A model generated the notes under the pieces. The model was given only the letters and a program-made list of their open reading frames with translations, did no database searches and was not told the origin of the DNA. A stretch of DNA of 64,000 nucleotides, taken from the NCBI GenBank assembly GCA_937906775.1, contig CALCUD010000111.1:1-64000 (forward strand). Reading direction: 5' to 3'. Made by a program: the position numbers and the translations under genes. Below, piece after piece: positions 49,796-59,227 of the stretch (position 1 is the first letter of the stretch; the number at the start of each line of letters is the position of its first letter). The stretch is from an uncultured Clostridia bacterium. GTDB lineage: Bacteria; Bacillota; Clostridia; Christensenellales; Aristaeellaceae.

Positions 49796-51883
49796 TTATT
49801 TGATCTCTTTGACTGTGACGGTCTCAAACGGGAGGTCGCTGACGCCGGCATCCGTGTCGTCCGGAACACGGACACTGCCGGACGCGAGCGTCTCGTAGAT
49901 CCTGTCGTACTGTTCCTGATCAAACGTGCGGAATCTGGATGTCTCCATCGGAAGACCGACAGCTCCGTTCTCCGCGCCGATAGTCAGCTTCTGGCCGCCC
50001 GGGACCGGCTCCCCTTCCATGCCCTGGGAAAGGATGCTGCTGATGCCTTCGCCGATGTTCTTGAGCGCGGAGGTGATCACTGTCGCCGATTCGGACGACT
50101 GGTCGCTGTCCACTCCGATCACAGCCGCCCCGTAGGTCTCCGCCGCTTTCATGACCGAGTTGCCCAGCATTCCGCCGCAGGCAAAGATCACTTCCGTGCC
50201 GCTCTGATACCAGGAGGAAGCGAGCGAGAGGACCTCGGGGCTTGCTTCAAACGTTCCCGCGTAGTTGTACCGGATGTTTACGTCTCCCTTTTCCAGCCCG
50301 AGCTCTTTCGCCGCGTAATCAGCCCCGTATAAAAATCCGTAACCGTAGCGTATGACTGCCGGGACCGCGACCCCGCCCACGAAGCCGAGGTTCCTGTAGC
50401 CGTCCCTGACGGCCGCGTAGCCTGCAAGGAAGCCGGCCTCCTGTTCGGCGCAGGTGATGCAGAGCACATTATCGCTGATCTTTTCGTCGCTTCCGTCCAG
50501 CGATTTCGGAACGGAATCGACCAGGATGAAGGATACATCCGGATATTCATCCTGTACGGCATACATGGCATTCTCATAGTTGTTGGCCGCGGCGACCACG
50601 ATCCTGGCGTTTCCCTTGACCGCAAGCCACAGCGCCTTTGTCAGATCGACGTAAGATCCGGTCTGCGGGGTGTAGTATTTTCTTGTGAGGCCGTAGCGGT
50701 TTGAAAAATCGACCAGACCTTCCCACTCGTTCTGATGGAAGCTCTTGTCGTCGATACTGCCGGTTGAGTCCAGGCAGAGTGCCACTTCCGCGCCGTATCC
50801 GCCTGAAACGCCTTTTTCATCCTCTTTCGTCCCCATGTAAAACGCGAGCGCGACGCTCAGAATGAGGAATGACGTAAGTGCGATGACGACCCTCGCCCTG
50901 CCGCCCCGGTTATTCCGGATATTTTCCACAAAGCCTTTTCCGTCGTCATACGGTTTGCCGACAGCCTTCGGGGCTCTGCTTTTTTTCGCGGAGATTGCAA
51001 GCACGATCACCGTAAGGATATACGGGATCATTTTGTATACTTCGGCAGGAATGTTCAGATCCGCGAGGAACGGGATCCCGGAGTAGGAGCTTGAAAACGC
51101 TTTCAGGACGCCGAAGAAGAATGCCGCCGTCAGGATGCCCAGCGGTTTCCATTGGCCGAGAATGACGACCGCCAGCGCGAGGAATCCGTAACCGGATACG
51201 TTTGACGCGAAGCTTGTTGACGTCGGCACGACGAAGATGAGTCCGCCCGCTCCGCCGAGAAGTCCCGAAACAGCCACGCCTTTGTATCTCATGCGCGAAA
51301 CGGATATTCCGACGCCCGCCGCCGAATCCGGATTTTCTCCGCAGGCGCAGAGTCTGAGTCCGAACGGAGTTTTTTCAATGATGTATGTGAGCACGATCAG
51401 AAGGACCAGACCGATGAAGGTCGAGAGATAGCAGTTGCTGAAAAACGCCGGTCCGATGATCGGGATGTCGCCGAGCAGCGGGACCTTGCCGATGAAAAAC
51501 TGATCGACAAATCTGACCTGCTTCGCGCCGCTCATTCCCCGCGCGAGGAAGATGCAGAAAGCCGGCGCGAACAGGTTGAGCGCCGTGCCGCTGATCGTCT
51601 GGTCCGCGTGAAGGCTGATCGCCGACCAGGCATGAAGGCTTGAATATCCGAGACCCGCGATCGCCGCGACCGCGATCGCCGCGATGAACAGAAGCTGCCC
51701 TGAAAGCACGCCCTGCAGCGCGTTGATCGAAAGCACGCCGGCGAAAGCGCCGATGATCATGATTCCTTCAAGCGCGATGTTGCTGACGCCGCTGCGTTCG
51801 GAGTACATCGCTCCCAGACCGACCAGAAGAAGCGGAACGGCGAAGAACATCGTCTGCTGCATGATGAAATAGAATGTATTCAT
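49796..51883 (-). CDS. Nucleoside ABC permease fused to BMP-family binding protein
   Basis: 695 residues. Residues 1-305 are an ABC permease of the YufQ/RbsC type (MYSERSGVSNIALEGIMIIG, about 9 helices). After a further helix near residue 335, residues ~355-690 form a BMP/PnrA-family binding domain: VALCLDSTGSIDDKSFHQNE, WEGLVDFSNRYG, ILVDSVPKSLDG, EQEAGFLAGYAA. In relatives these are two genes (YufQ and lipoprotein YufN/BmpA). Here the binding domain is tethered to the permease outside the membrane. GGAGG lies 8 bases before the ATG; the 5' end overlaps the second permease gene. Takes up purine nucleosides in family members. Confidence 0.85.
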   Translation of the reverse strand: MNTFYFIMQQTMFFAVPLLLVGLGAMYSERSGVSNIALEGIMIIGAFAGVLSINALQGVLSGQLLFIAAIAVAAIAGLGYSSLHAWSAISLHADQTISGTALNLFAPAFCIFLARGMSGAKQVRFVDQFFIGKVPLLGDIPIIGPAFFSNCYLSTFIGLVLLIVLTYIIEKTPFGLRLCACGENPDSAAGVGISVSRMRYKGVAVSGLLGGAGGLIFVVPTSTSFASNVSGYGFLALAVVILGQWKPLGILTAAFFFGVLKAFSSSYSGIPFLADLNIPAEVYKMIPYILTVIVLAISAKKSRAPKAVGKPYDDGKGFVENIRNNRGGRARVVIALTSFLILSVALAFYMGTKEDEKGVSGGYGAEVALCLDSTGSIDDKSFHQNEWEGLVDFSNRYGLTRKYYTPQTGSYVDLTKALWLAVKGNARIVVAAANNYENAMYAVQDEYPDVSFILVDSVPKSLDGSDEKISDNVLCITCAEQEAGFLAGYAAVRDGYRNLGFVGGVAVPAVIRYGYGFLYGADYAAKELGLEKGDVNIRYNYAGTFEASPEVLSLASSWYQSGTEVIFACGGMLGNSVMKAAETYGAAVIGVDSDQSSESATVITSALKNIGEGISSILSQGMEGEPVPGGQKLTIGAENGAVGLPMETSRFRTFDQEQYDRIYETLASGSVRVPDDTDAGVSDLPFETVTVKEIK

Positions 51884-52974
51884 GCTTCCGCCTCCTTTCC
51901 GCGGATCCGGTCGATCTCGGCCTGTTTTTCTTTCCTTACTTCACGGCTCTTGATCGCGTTGCCGATCAGGACTCTGATCGGAATGACCAGCGCTCCGCAG
52001 TATACGATGATCGCAACGATCATATTGACCACATCGGGCGTATAGCTGTACAGCTGAAGATAATTGCCTCCGACGGTGATATGGGCAATGAAAAGTCCGG
52101 CGATGATCACGCCTGCCGGGCTGCTCATGCCGAGAAGCGCGACCGAGATCCCGTCAAAGCCCTGCTGCATGACCGTTTCAACCACTTCAATATGATCACC
52201 GTAGCTGCTCATATACATCAGGGTCCCGCCCAGCCCCGCAAGCGCTCCGGCAATTGCCATGGCGAGCAGGATGCTCTTCCTGTCGTTGATCCCGGCATAG
52301 ATTCCGGCGTTGCGGTTCTTTCCGATCGTCTTCAGCTCATATCCGAGCGTCGTTTTGTCCAGGATGAATTTCATGATCAGCACGGTGACGACCGCAATCG
52401 GGAAGATGATGTTGCCGGGAAGGGCTGCCGATGACGGAATATCCGCGCTTCTGTTGAAGCTGGAATTGTACGCGAATTTTTTGATCAGCAGATTGGAGAG
52501 AAGCATAACGATGTAGTTGAACATAATGCCCGAGATGACTTCGCTCACTTTGAACCGGGCTTTCATCGCGCCTGTGACGGCTCCGCACAGCGCGCCTGCC
52601 GCCACGCCCGCGATCATGGCAAGCAGGGTGTTCAGAAACGGCGGAAAAGCCGCGGGCAGGCAGCATGAAGTGATCACCGCCGCGCACGCGCCCGCCGTGA
52701 ACTGTCCGGAGGCGCCGATGTTGAAAAGTCCCGTTTTGATCGAAAACGCCACCGACATTCCCGTAAGGATGATCGGCGTTGCCGTGTACAGCCACAGCAG
52801 GGCTCCCTGCAGCCCGTCGGTAAACCCGCCGGTAAGGATGATGCCGAGACCGCCGAAGGAATCAAGCGGTTTGGTGATGAACAGAAGATACCATCCGAGC
52901 AGAAGTCCGATCAGCACGGAAATCAGCGAAGGAAGGATCCTGATCCATCTTTCGGATCTGCTGTTCTTCATCAT
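51880..52974 (-). CDS. Nucleoside ABC transporter permease (YufP type)
   Basis: 364 residues with about nine membrane helices. Family phrases are FGGLGIILTGGFTDGLQGAL, PIILTGMSVAFSIKTGLFNI, GASGQFTAGACAAV and MQQGFDGISVALLGMSSPAG. It overlaps the ATPase gene upstream and the fused permease gene downstream by 4 bases each. Together the three genes form a complete importer for nucleosides. Confidence 0.85.
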   Translation of the reverse strand: MMKNSRSERWIRILPSLISVLIGLLLGWYLLFITKPLDSFGGLGIILTGGFTDGLQGALLWLYTATPIILTGMSVAFSIKTGLFNIGASGQFTAGACAAVITSCCLPAAFPPFLNTLLAMIAGVAAGALCGAVTGAMKARFKVSEVISGIMFNYIVMLLSNLLIKKFAYNSSFNRSADIPSSAALPGNIIFPIAVVTVLIMKFILDKTTLGYELKTIGKNRNAGIYAGINDRKSILLAMAIAGALAGLGGTLMYMSSYGDHIEVVETVMQQGFDGISVALLGMSSPAGVIIAGLFIAHITVGGNYLQLYSYTPDVVNMIVAIIVYCGALVIPIRVLIGNAIKSREVRKEKQAEIDRIRGKEAEA

Positions 52975-54536
52975 TCTTCCCCCTTTCCCGCGTGAAGGTC
53001 CATGCGTCTTGCCCCGGACATATAAAGTCCGAGCTCCTGCTGCGTCGTGTTTTTCGGATCGAGTTCGGCAACGATCTCCCCTTCAAACATGACCAGGATC
53101 CTGTCGCTCAGACCCATCACTTCACTGAGCTCAAAAGAAACCAGAAGCACCGCCCGTCCTCCGTCCCTCGCCTCGAGGAGCTTGCTGTGGATCGATTCGA
53201 TCGCTCCCACGTCGAGCCCTCTGATCGGCTGCGACGCGATGAACAGCTGCGGATTTCGCGAAAGCTCTCTGGCAATGACGATCTTCTGCTGATTTCCGCC
53301 GGACAGTCCTCCTGCAATCGAGTCCGCGCCGCGGCTCGTTCTTATGTCATATTCGGTGATTTTCTCTTCCGTATATTTCCTTGCCTTATGATAATTGATG
53401 ATCCCTCTCTTCTGGAATTTCGGCCCGCAGTATTCCTGAAGGATCATGTTTTCCTCCAGCGTGCTCTCGCTCACCAGTCCGTGCTTCAGTCTGTCCTCGG
53501 GAACATGCCCGATCCCCGCGCCGGTCCTTTCTCTTACGGAAAGATCCGTGATGTCCGTTCCGCAGAGCTCGATCTTTCCTGATTTGACAGGCATAAGCCC
53601 CGTCAGTCCGTATACGAGCTCGCTCTGTCCGTTCCCGTCGATCCCCGCGATGCAGACGATCTCTCCCGAACGGACGTTGAAGGAAACGTTTCTGACCGCG
53701 TCCTTCGCGGATTTCGCTGACGCGACGGTCAGTCCTTTGACAGAAAGAATGTTCCTGCCGGGCTTCGCGGGCGCTTTATCAAGCACAAGCCTGACTTTGC
53801 GGCCCACCATTTTTTCGGACATTTCCTCTTCGGTGACCGACGCGACGCTGAAGGTGTCGATGTACTGGCCTTTCCTGAGCACGCTGCAGCGATCCGCGAC
53901 CGCGCGGATCTCATTCAGCTTATGCGTAATAAAGAGCAGCGATTTTCCGTTGCCCGCGAGGTCTTTCATGAGCTTCAGAAGTTCGTCGATCTCGGACGGA
54001 GTGAGCACCGCGGTCGGCTCATCGAAGATGAGGATATCGTTCTCCCGGTACAGCATCTTGAGAATCTCGACTCTCTGCTGCATGCCGACGGTGATATCGG
54101 ATATTTTCGCGTCCGGGTCAATGTCGAAATGATATTTTTCGCTCAGCGCCAGTACTTTCTCACGCGCCTTCGTCATATCGAGCCTGCCGAAGCGGCCTTT
54201 GTCCTCCATGCCAAGCACGATGTTCTGGAGTACGGTGAAGGATTCCACCTGACGGAAATGCTGGTGGACCATGCCGATGCCGTATTCCGTCGCGTCGTTC
54301 GGATTTTTGATCTCCACGGCTTCCCCGTTTACTTTGATGACCCCTGTATCAGGCTTCACGAGTCCGAAAAGGATGTTCATCAGCGTGCTTTTGCCTGCTC
54401 CGTTTTCTCCGAGCAGCGCGTGGATCTCGCCTTTGCGCAGGCGGACGGTCACGTCTTTGTTGGCGTAGTAGTCGCCGTATTTTTTCGAGATGTCTATGAG
54501 TTCCACCGCGTACTCACTGTTCTGATGTTCTGCCAT
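52971..54536 (-). CDS. Nucleoside ABC transporter ATPase (YufO type)
   Basis: 521 residues with two ATPase domains, as in sugar/nucleoside importers. The first has Walker A GENGAGKST, signature VGMQQRVEILK and Walker B ILIFDEPTAVLTPSE. The second has a degenerate A loop (GIDGNGQSEL), LSGGNQQK and the usual RGLDVGA. AGGAGG lies 4 bases before the ATG. First gene of the operon. Its ~120-base leader shows no recognised purine riboswitch. Confidence 0.9.
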   Translation of the reverse strand: MAEHQNSEYAVELIDISKKYGDYYANKDVTVRLRKGEIHALLGENGAGKSTLMNILFGLVKPDTGVIKVNGEAVEIKNPNDATEYGIGMVHQHFRQVESFTVLQNIVLGMEDKGRFGRLDMTKAREKVLALSEKYHFDIDPDAKISDITVGMQQRVEILKMLYRENDILIFDEPTAVLTPSEIDELLKLMKDLAGNGKSLLFITHKLNEIRAVADRCSVLRKGQYIDTFSVASVTEEEMSEKMVGRKVRLVLDKAPAKPGRNILSVKGLTVASAKSAKDAVRNVSFNVRSGEIVCIAGIDGNGQSELVYGLTGLMPVKSGKIELCGTDITDLSVRERTGAGIGHVPEDRLKHGLVSESTLEENMILQEYCGPKFQKRGIINYHKARKYTEEKITEYDIRTSRGADSIAGGLSGGNQQKIVIARELSRNPQLFIASQPIRGLDVGAIESIHSKLLEARDGGRAVLLVSFELSEVMGLSDRILVMFEGEIVAELDPKNTTQQELGLYMSGARRMDLHAGKGEE

Positions 54537-54759
54537 AATGCCTCCTGTCCGGCAGGTTCATCACAGATCACGGTCCCGGGGGACCGGCGTGATGCTTCTG
54601 ATGTTTTTTTCGACGGATGCCTCCGTATACTGCAGGTTTGCATGTGTTACTTCACATGAACACGGGTACTGTTCGCTGGAACCAGTATAAGGCAAAAAGC
54701 ATTTCTTTTCAAGACTCCCGGGCTGGATACAATATGCAGTATGCGTCAGGTTGCTCCCA

Positions 54760-55008
54760 TTACCTGTGCTTTCCGGAAGGCAAAAGTAAAAACGGGGTCA
54801 CTTGCAAAGCGAAGTTCCGGTTTGCAGAAGTAAATTCCGGGGCAGCAAAAAACGGACATTTGCCACCCAGACTTTCCCTGCTGTACGAATTAATATGGTT
54901 CATCATAAGGGTAATATCCTGTTGGGAATACTGACCAATATCAGTCCCTTCAGGAATGAAACACCGGATAAACTCCCGTGGCCACAAGCGTTGCCAGGAC
55001 CATCCTTC
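54760..55008 (-). pseudogene. Remnant of an IS30-family transposase (C-terminus)
   Basis: The leftward frame reads GWSWQRLWPREFIRCFIPEG, then TDIGQYSQQDITLMMNHINS and YSRESLGGKCP. This matches the end of IS30-type transposases (NxLLRRFxPKGTDFxxxT ... MMNxxPRKxLGxKxP). A stop lies just upstream and no N-terminal part or terminal inverted repeat is evident. It occupies most of the otherwise gene-free stretch 54537-55243. Confidence 0.65.
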
Positions 55009-55064
55009 CCATCATTAGTTGGTTCTTCTGATCCCATCCTTCATTCTTCATCTGCGTGTAATAT

Positions 55065-55101
55065 AAAAACCGGCGTCCTTCGGGACGCCGGTATACTTTT
55101 T
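55065..55101. terminator. Bidirectional intrinsic terminator
   Basis: Stem ACCGGCGTCC-TTCG-GGACGCCGGT with UUCG-type loop. TACTTTTT follows rightward and TTTTTATATT leftward. It most likely ends the leftward operon whose last gene stops at 55244. Confidence 0.85.
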
Positions 55102-55243
55102 GGCTTTGGGCTCAGGGGAACACTGTCCGTAGGAATATGGAGAATCTGTCAACTGCATCATATTATATGATGATTTATATCATACGCGGCAATAACACAC
55201 GCAAATAAACCGTGTAAAAGCAGCTCATGACCGCACAGGCCTG

Positions 55244-56365
55244 TCACCAGAAATTGGCGACATATGCTTCTTTATGGCCATCAAAGTTCATCATTGACAG
55301 GATTTCTTCCTTTTCAGGGTGACACGGGTCCCTGCCAATGAAAACAGAACCGTGATATACAGTATCCACCAGGAACCTGCCATGGCAATCGACCATCAGG
55401 ATCAGGCGCTCCCGAAATCCGATATCGTTACGGGGGCAGGTGATTGTCAGATCGCGGCCGTATTTTTCTCTCAACAAATCGGTATAATCGCAAGCTTCCT
55501 GCCGGCTGACCCGGATAGTGTCAAACATCGTACTGCATTTTTCCGAATAATTCACAGGATAAAAATGCCACCGTTTGACACCAAGGCGGATCAGCATCTC
55601 GGCAGTTTTTTCCAGTTTCCCGATGTTGTAACGGGTCAGCACCGTATGAATGACCAGTGGGATTCCGGCTTCCACAATCGACCGGATGTTCTTTTTCAGG
55701 ATCTGTGTCTGAGAAAAGGTGCCGGCATTATGATTGCATCCGGTCACATGGTATTCAGGCCGTACCAGGTGCAGTATTTCATCATCCAGAATATCCACCG
55801 TCAGACGGACCGTTGTGTGGTTTTCCTTCAGCAGGGGAATCAGTTTCTGTAATTGGGGCGTTGTTCCATTCGTATCAAGTATTGTAGCTGCTTTGCCCCG
55901 CAGGAAACGAAGGATCTCCTCCAGTTTGGGGTTCAGTGTGGGTTCTCCCCCTGTCAGCCCGACAGATATCGGATTCAGTTTCAGAATAGTCTCCGCTGTT
56001 TCTATTTCATCACAGAAGGCTTCCGGATGTGCAGGCGCAACTTTGCCGCGGTGCATCTTATCCTCCGCAAAACAATAGATACAGTCCAGATTGCAGCTTC
56101 CGGAAAGCAGCCAGCCGATAAAAAAAGGATTGTCAGACTGTACATTTCTTGTCATTCGGTCCGCATTTTCCGACATAAAGGTCTGTACAGCGTCAGTTCC
56201 TTCCCGGCTGAACGTTTCCTTGAGTTCTTCAATAAATATACCTTCATAAAAACGGTGCATATTCTCTTCACGGTTGTAGACAGTGACCCCGTTATACTCG
56301 TTCCTCAGTATATATCGGGAACCAACGTTCAGCTTCCGTCCAACTTCGTGTCCGTCCATATTCAT
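55244..56365 (-). CDS. Radical SAM protein of the phosphatase/NTase/MATE operon
   Basis: 373 residues. CNLDCIYC (Cys 91, 95, 98) and VGLTGGEPTLNPKLEE show a radical SAM enzyme. After the barrel there are few further cysteines (one near residue 320, one in a HGRFLVD segment, one in GRDPCHPEKEE), so there is no full SPASM domain. The ~80-residue N-terminal part is unrecognised. AAAGGAG lies 8 bases before the ATG, which overlaps the MATE stop by 4 bases. Last gene of a four-gene leftward unit ending in a strong terminator. The sequence differs from the two RiPP maturases; substrate unknown. Confidence 0.8.
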   Translation of the reverse strand: MNMDGHEVGRKLNVGSRYILRNEYNGVTVYNREENMHRFYEGIFIEELKETFSREGTDAVQTFMSENADRMTRNVQSDNPFFIGWLLSGSCNLDCIYCFAEDKMHRGKVAPAHPEAFCDEIETAETILKLNPISVGLTGGEPTLNPKLEEILRFLRGKAATILDTNGTTPQLQKLIPLLKENHTTVRLTVDILDDEILHLVRPEYHVTGCNHNAGTFSQTQILKKNIRSIVEAGIPLVIHTVLTRYNIGKLEKTAEMLIRLGVKRWHFYPVNYSEKCSTMFDTIRVSRQEACDYTDLLREKYGRDLTITCPRNDIGFRERLILMVDCHGRFLVDTVYHGSVFIGRDPCHPEKEEILSMMNFDGHKEAYVANFW

Positions 56366-58113
56366 GCGGTTTCTCCTTTGGAAAGATTAAAAGTGATCAT
56401 CGTGTTATTCTGATCCATGAGCGGAATATACCGGAATCCGTCAGCCAGCTTCAGGGCCATCCTTGTCCCGATAAACCGTTCCGGCCGGTCATCATGCAAG
56501 GACCATTCCTCAGCCCTTTTCAGCAGATCACAGCGCGGACTGTTGTCTCTGAAACTCATTGTAAGGCTTTGGTCACACAGCAGGATCCTCACATGAACTG
56601 AAGGGTCTTTTACTTTGTTTTCCATCCCCTGACCGATCAGACATATGGATAATTCCTCAACACAAAGAGGAACAAAATATCGTAATCTTGAATTCAACCC
56701 TTTTCTCTTACAGAATGCCGATGCCAGTTCGGAAAATTCAACCGCGCCGGCATCCGTGGAAATATCCGCGCTGATGATATTTTCTTCCGGGATCGCCAGC
56801 AGCGGACTTTTTCTTTTTTCCTTCAGAAACAGGATTGCCGTCAAGACCGCTGCCAGGATCTCCGCGCCCGCGAGCGCGCCAAATGTCGCCGCCGCATTGT
56901 CTCGCGCGAAGATCAATAAAAGACCGCAAGGGAACAAGCATGCTTTCGCCAGATTCATGACTGAGCAAGCCGCGGATCTCCGGAAAGCCTGCATTCCTTT
57001 CAATGCCGCGAGGAAAAGCGCGGTAAAGGGAAGCTGGATCCCAAGAGCGGTCACTGCGGTACATACGCACCGTATCGTTGTCTCCGCATCATCCGCGGTG
57101 TACAACTGTGCAAGCGGGCGTGAGAACAGAATGACAAGCAGCCCTAACGCCACGATCCACAGAATACTTCTCCGGACTTCCCGCAGGATCCTGTCGATCC
57201 CATCTCTGTCACCATCGCCGATCCTGAGTCCCATCAGGATCAGTACGGCATCCCCGACCGCTACACAGAACGGATTCACAAACAAAGCAAGATTCTTGAA
57301 CACAGTCATCCCAAGCATAGCGTCCAGACCCGCTTTTGCAATAATAAGCCGGTTGATAGCCGTATTTCCCAGGAAAGACGCGATCCCGTACACCGTCTGC
57401 GAAAAGCCCTGATGCAGCAGCTCCGGCACATATTGAAATCGGATCTGTTTGCAACTCAGGGAAAAGAGTTTCTTTCTCCTGAAGAAATAGGGAATCAACA
57501 CAATCACATAGCATACATAACTGAGCATGGTCGCCAATCCCATTCCGGCCAGGCCGCCTCTGAATACAAATACATTCAGAAGATCTCCCACAATATCCGC
57601 CACGCAGACCGTGATCCCGGCCACGCGTACGATTTTTGCTCCGCCATCCATCTGTAATACACCGGAGGCAACAGAAGAAAAGTTATGGAAAATGCCGCCA
57701 ATGAACAGATAGCGCAAATATCCGGCTGCAAGCGGTGCCAGATGTGTCGCTTCGCCTCTGGCTCCCAGAAAACCCGCGAACGGTTCTGCAAACAGGACGC
57801 CTGCCGTTCCGAGTAAAACCGACAAAGCAAGCAATATCCACAGTGCCGTGGAAAAAACATGTCCGGCTTCGTCTGTGCGGTTCTTTCCGATCTTCGAAGT
57901 GCACAGGACCTGACATCCGGTGATCATGGTATAGCTCAGCAGATTGTTCAGCATGAAATACGGTGACGAGATCCCATACGCTGTCATCGCCTCCGCGCCG
58001 AGAAAAGTACTCGTAAACACACCGTCAATGAAGCCGGTCATCATGCTTGAGCATCTGAGCAGGAATGCTGTTGTGTAAGCGTTTCGGTAGGTACGATCCA
58101 TTATCATTTTCAT
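56362..58113 (-). CDS. MATE transporter with C-terminal GHKL-ATPase-like domain
   Basis: 583 residues. Residues 1-440 are a MATE exporter with 12 helices (SMMTGFIDGVFTSTFLGAEA; SSVASGVLQMDGGAKIVRVA). From about 455 comes a cytosolic domain like anti-sigma/GHKL ATPases: LRYFVPLCVEELSICLIGQG with the N-box-type helix, VRILLCDQSLTMSFRDNSPR with the D-x-x-P of the G1 box, and FIGTRMALKLADGFRYIP. Fusion of MATE with such a domain could let ATP or phosphorylation control transport. The start ATG at 58113 is followed by two more in-frame ATGs within 12 bases. Confidence 0.8.
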   Translation of the reverse strand: MKMIMDRTYRNAYTTAFLLRCSSMMTGFIDGVFTSTFLGAEAMTAYGISSPYFMLNNLLSYTMITGCQVLCTSKIGKNRTDEAGHVFSTALWILLALSVLLGTAGVLFAEPFAGFLGARGEATHLAPLAAGYLRYLFIGGIFHNFSSVASGVLQMDGGAKIVRVAGITVCVADIVGDLLNVFVFRGGLAGMGLATMLSYVCYVIVLIPYFFRRKKLFSLSCKQIRFQYVPELLHQGFSQTVYGIASFLGNTAINRLIIAKAGLDAMLGMTVFKNLALFVNPFCVAVGDAVLILMGLRIGDGDRDGIDRILREVRRSILWIVALGLLVILFSRPLAQLYTADDAETTIRCVCTAVTALGIQLPFTALFLAALKGMQAFRRSAACSVMNLAKACLFPCGLLLIFARDNAAATFGALAGAEILAAVLTAILFLKEKRKSPLLAIPEENIISADISTDAGAVEFSELASAFCKRKGLNSRLRYFVPLCVEELSICLIGQGMENKVKDPSVHVRILLCDQSLTMSFRDNSPRCDLLKRAEEWSLHDDRPERFIGTRMALKLADGFRYIPLMDQNNTMITFNLSKGETA

Positions 58114-58167
58114 AAATGCCGTTTTCCCTTTATTCGTTGCTGTCCATAAAAACCGTCAGTCAGCAGT

Positions 58168-59196
58168 TCATTGATCATCCCGGTTGAAATATCGGCTGAA
58201 ATCTTTCAGCTGCCGGAAAGGCTCCTTCAACAGCATGACATATTCTTCTTTTCCGTCATGCTCCCACAGTACAAGGTCCCCCTTACCTTCAACAATATCC
58301 CCTTTGCGGATCGCGGCATGAAAAAATGTCTCAATGATAAGCACGCGGGAAAATTCATTGCTGTCAACTGTCAACATCGGTTCTGCCTGGAAAGTAAAGC
58401 TGTCGTCTGTCACGCGGCAACTGAACGGGACATTTTTCCGGATCAGCCCGGCTTCATGCAGGTGCGGAAGTGCAAGTGTATTGTCCACTGACATCACATC
58501 CACTGTATGTTCGCCAATCACAAATCTGAACGGCAGCGACAGACCGAAAACCTTCGCCGCGCATCGTTGTTTGTTAAGCGCCGTGATCACGCTGTCGATC
58601 CTTCTGAGTTCATCCCTGTTTCCGTAGAATACAATATCATAGTCACCGGGAGCCGGATTATTCAGCGCAGCGGAGCCGGTCAGGCCCATCTGTTCGGGCT
58701 GCACATCAAAAAACACCTTCAGTTCATCGACAAGCAGCCGGAAATCAACATTCCGGTCATACAGTTCCCGCAGAGCCATTCGCGGTTCAATGATATCAAT
58801 CACATCCGCACACTCATAGCAGGTATATCCGGGGATCAATACAGATTCGAAGCGGGGTTCCGTATCGATCCTGTGCAGAAACGGCAGTTCTCTGATCTGA
58901 CTGTTATCCAGTGAGTACTTTTTCCCATCTTCCGATCTTTCACATACTTTTCTCATCGGTATGCCGAGTATGTCTTTTCTGTACGGGAACCAGGAACACA
59001 TATCTTCGTTCAGATTATTCTCGCTCATATAAATACACGATCCGAAGAATTGATCCTTATCATTCTGATAAAGGTAATTGCACGGTGCAGAGACAACGGC
59101 ATATACATCATATTCCCTTTTTCCAACCAGATAATAAAGGATATCATTGGAATCATTATACTTCCTGCATCTCTGCAGGATCTCATTCTTATCCAT
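58168..59196 (-). CDS. Predicted nucleotidyltransferase (Pol beta fold)
   Basis: 342 residues. Near residue 170, QMGLTGSAALNNPAPGDYDI followed by VFYG is the Pol-beta nucleotidyltransferase core, GS...DxD/I with acidic residues for metal binding. The N-terminal ~150 residues are Cys- and Tyr-rich and unrecognised. C-terminal strands (FRFVIGEHTVDVMSVD) include a further Asp pair. AAAGGAG lies 7 bases before the ATG. Second gene of the leftward unit. Relatives transfer nucleotides to small molecules, RNA or proteins; the substrate here is unknown. Confidence 0.7.
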   Translation of the reverse strand: MDKNEILQRCRKYNDSNDILYYLVGKREYDVYAVVSAPCNYLYQNDKDQFFGSCIYMSENNLNEDMCSWFPYRKDILGIPMRKVCERSEDGKKYSLDNSQIRELPFLHRIDTEPRFESVLIPGYTCYECADVIDIIEPRMALRELYDRNVDFRLLVDELKVFFDVQPEQMGLTGSAALNNPAPGDYDIVFYGNRDELRRIDSVITALNKQRCAAKVFGLSLPFRFVIGEHTVDVMSVDNTLALPHLHEAGLIRKNVPFSCRVTDDSFTFQAEPMLTVDSNEFSRVLIIETFFHAAIRKGDIVEGKGDLVLWEHDGKEEYVMLLKEPFRQLKDFSRYFNRDDQ

Positions 59197-59227
59197 CGTC
59201 CTGCTCCTTTCTGAAAAGAAGTGTATT

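Noticed and set aside
54537..54680. Possible purine riboswitch before the nucleoside transporter genes
   Set aside because: No conserved purine-aptamer core could be matched in the leader.
54617..54934. 105-codon rightward frame
   Set aside because: Overlaps the IS30 remnant on the other strand, no ribosome binding site, no domain.
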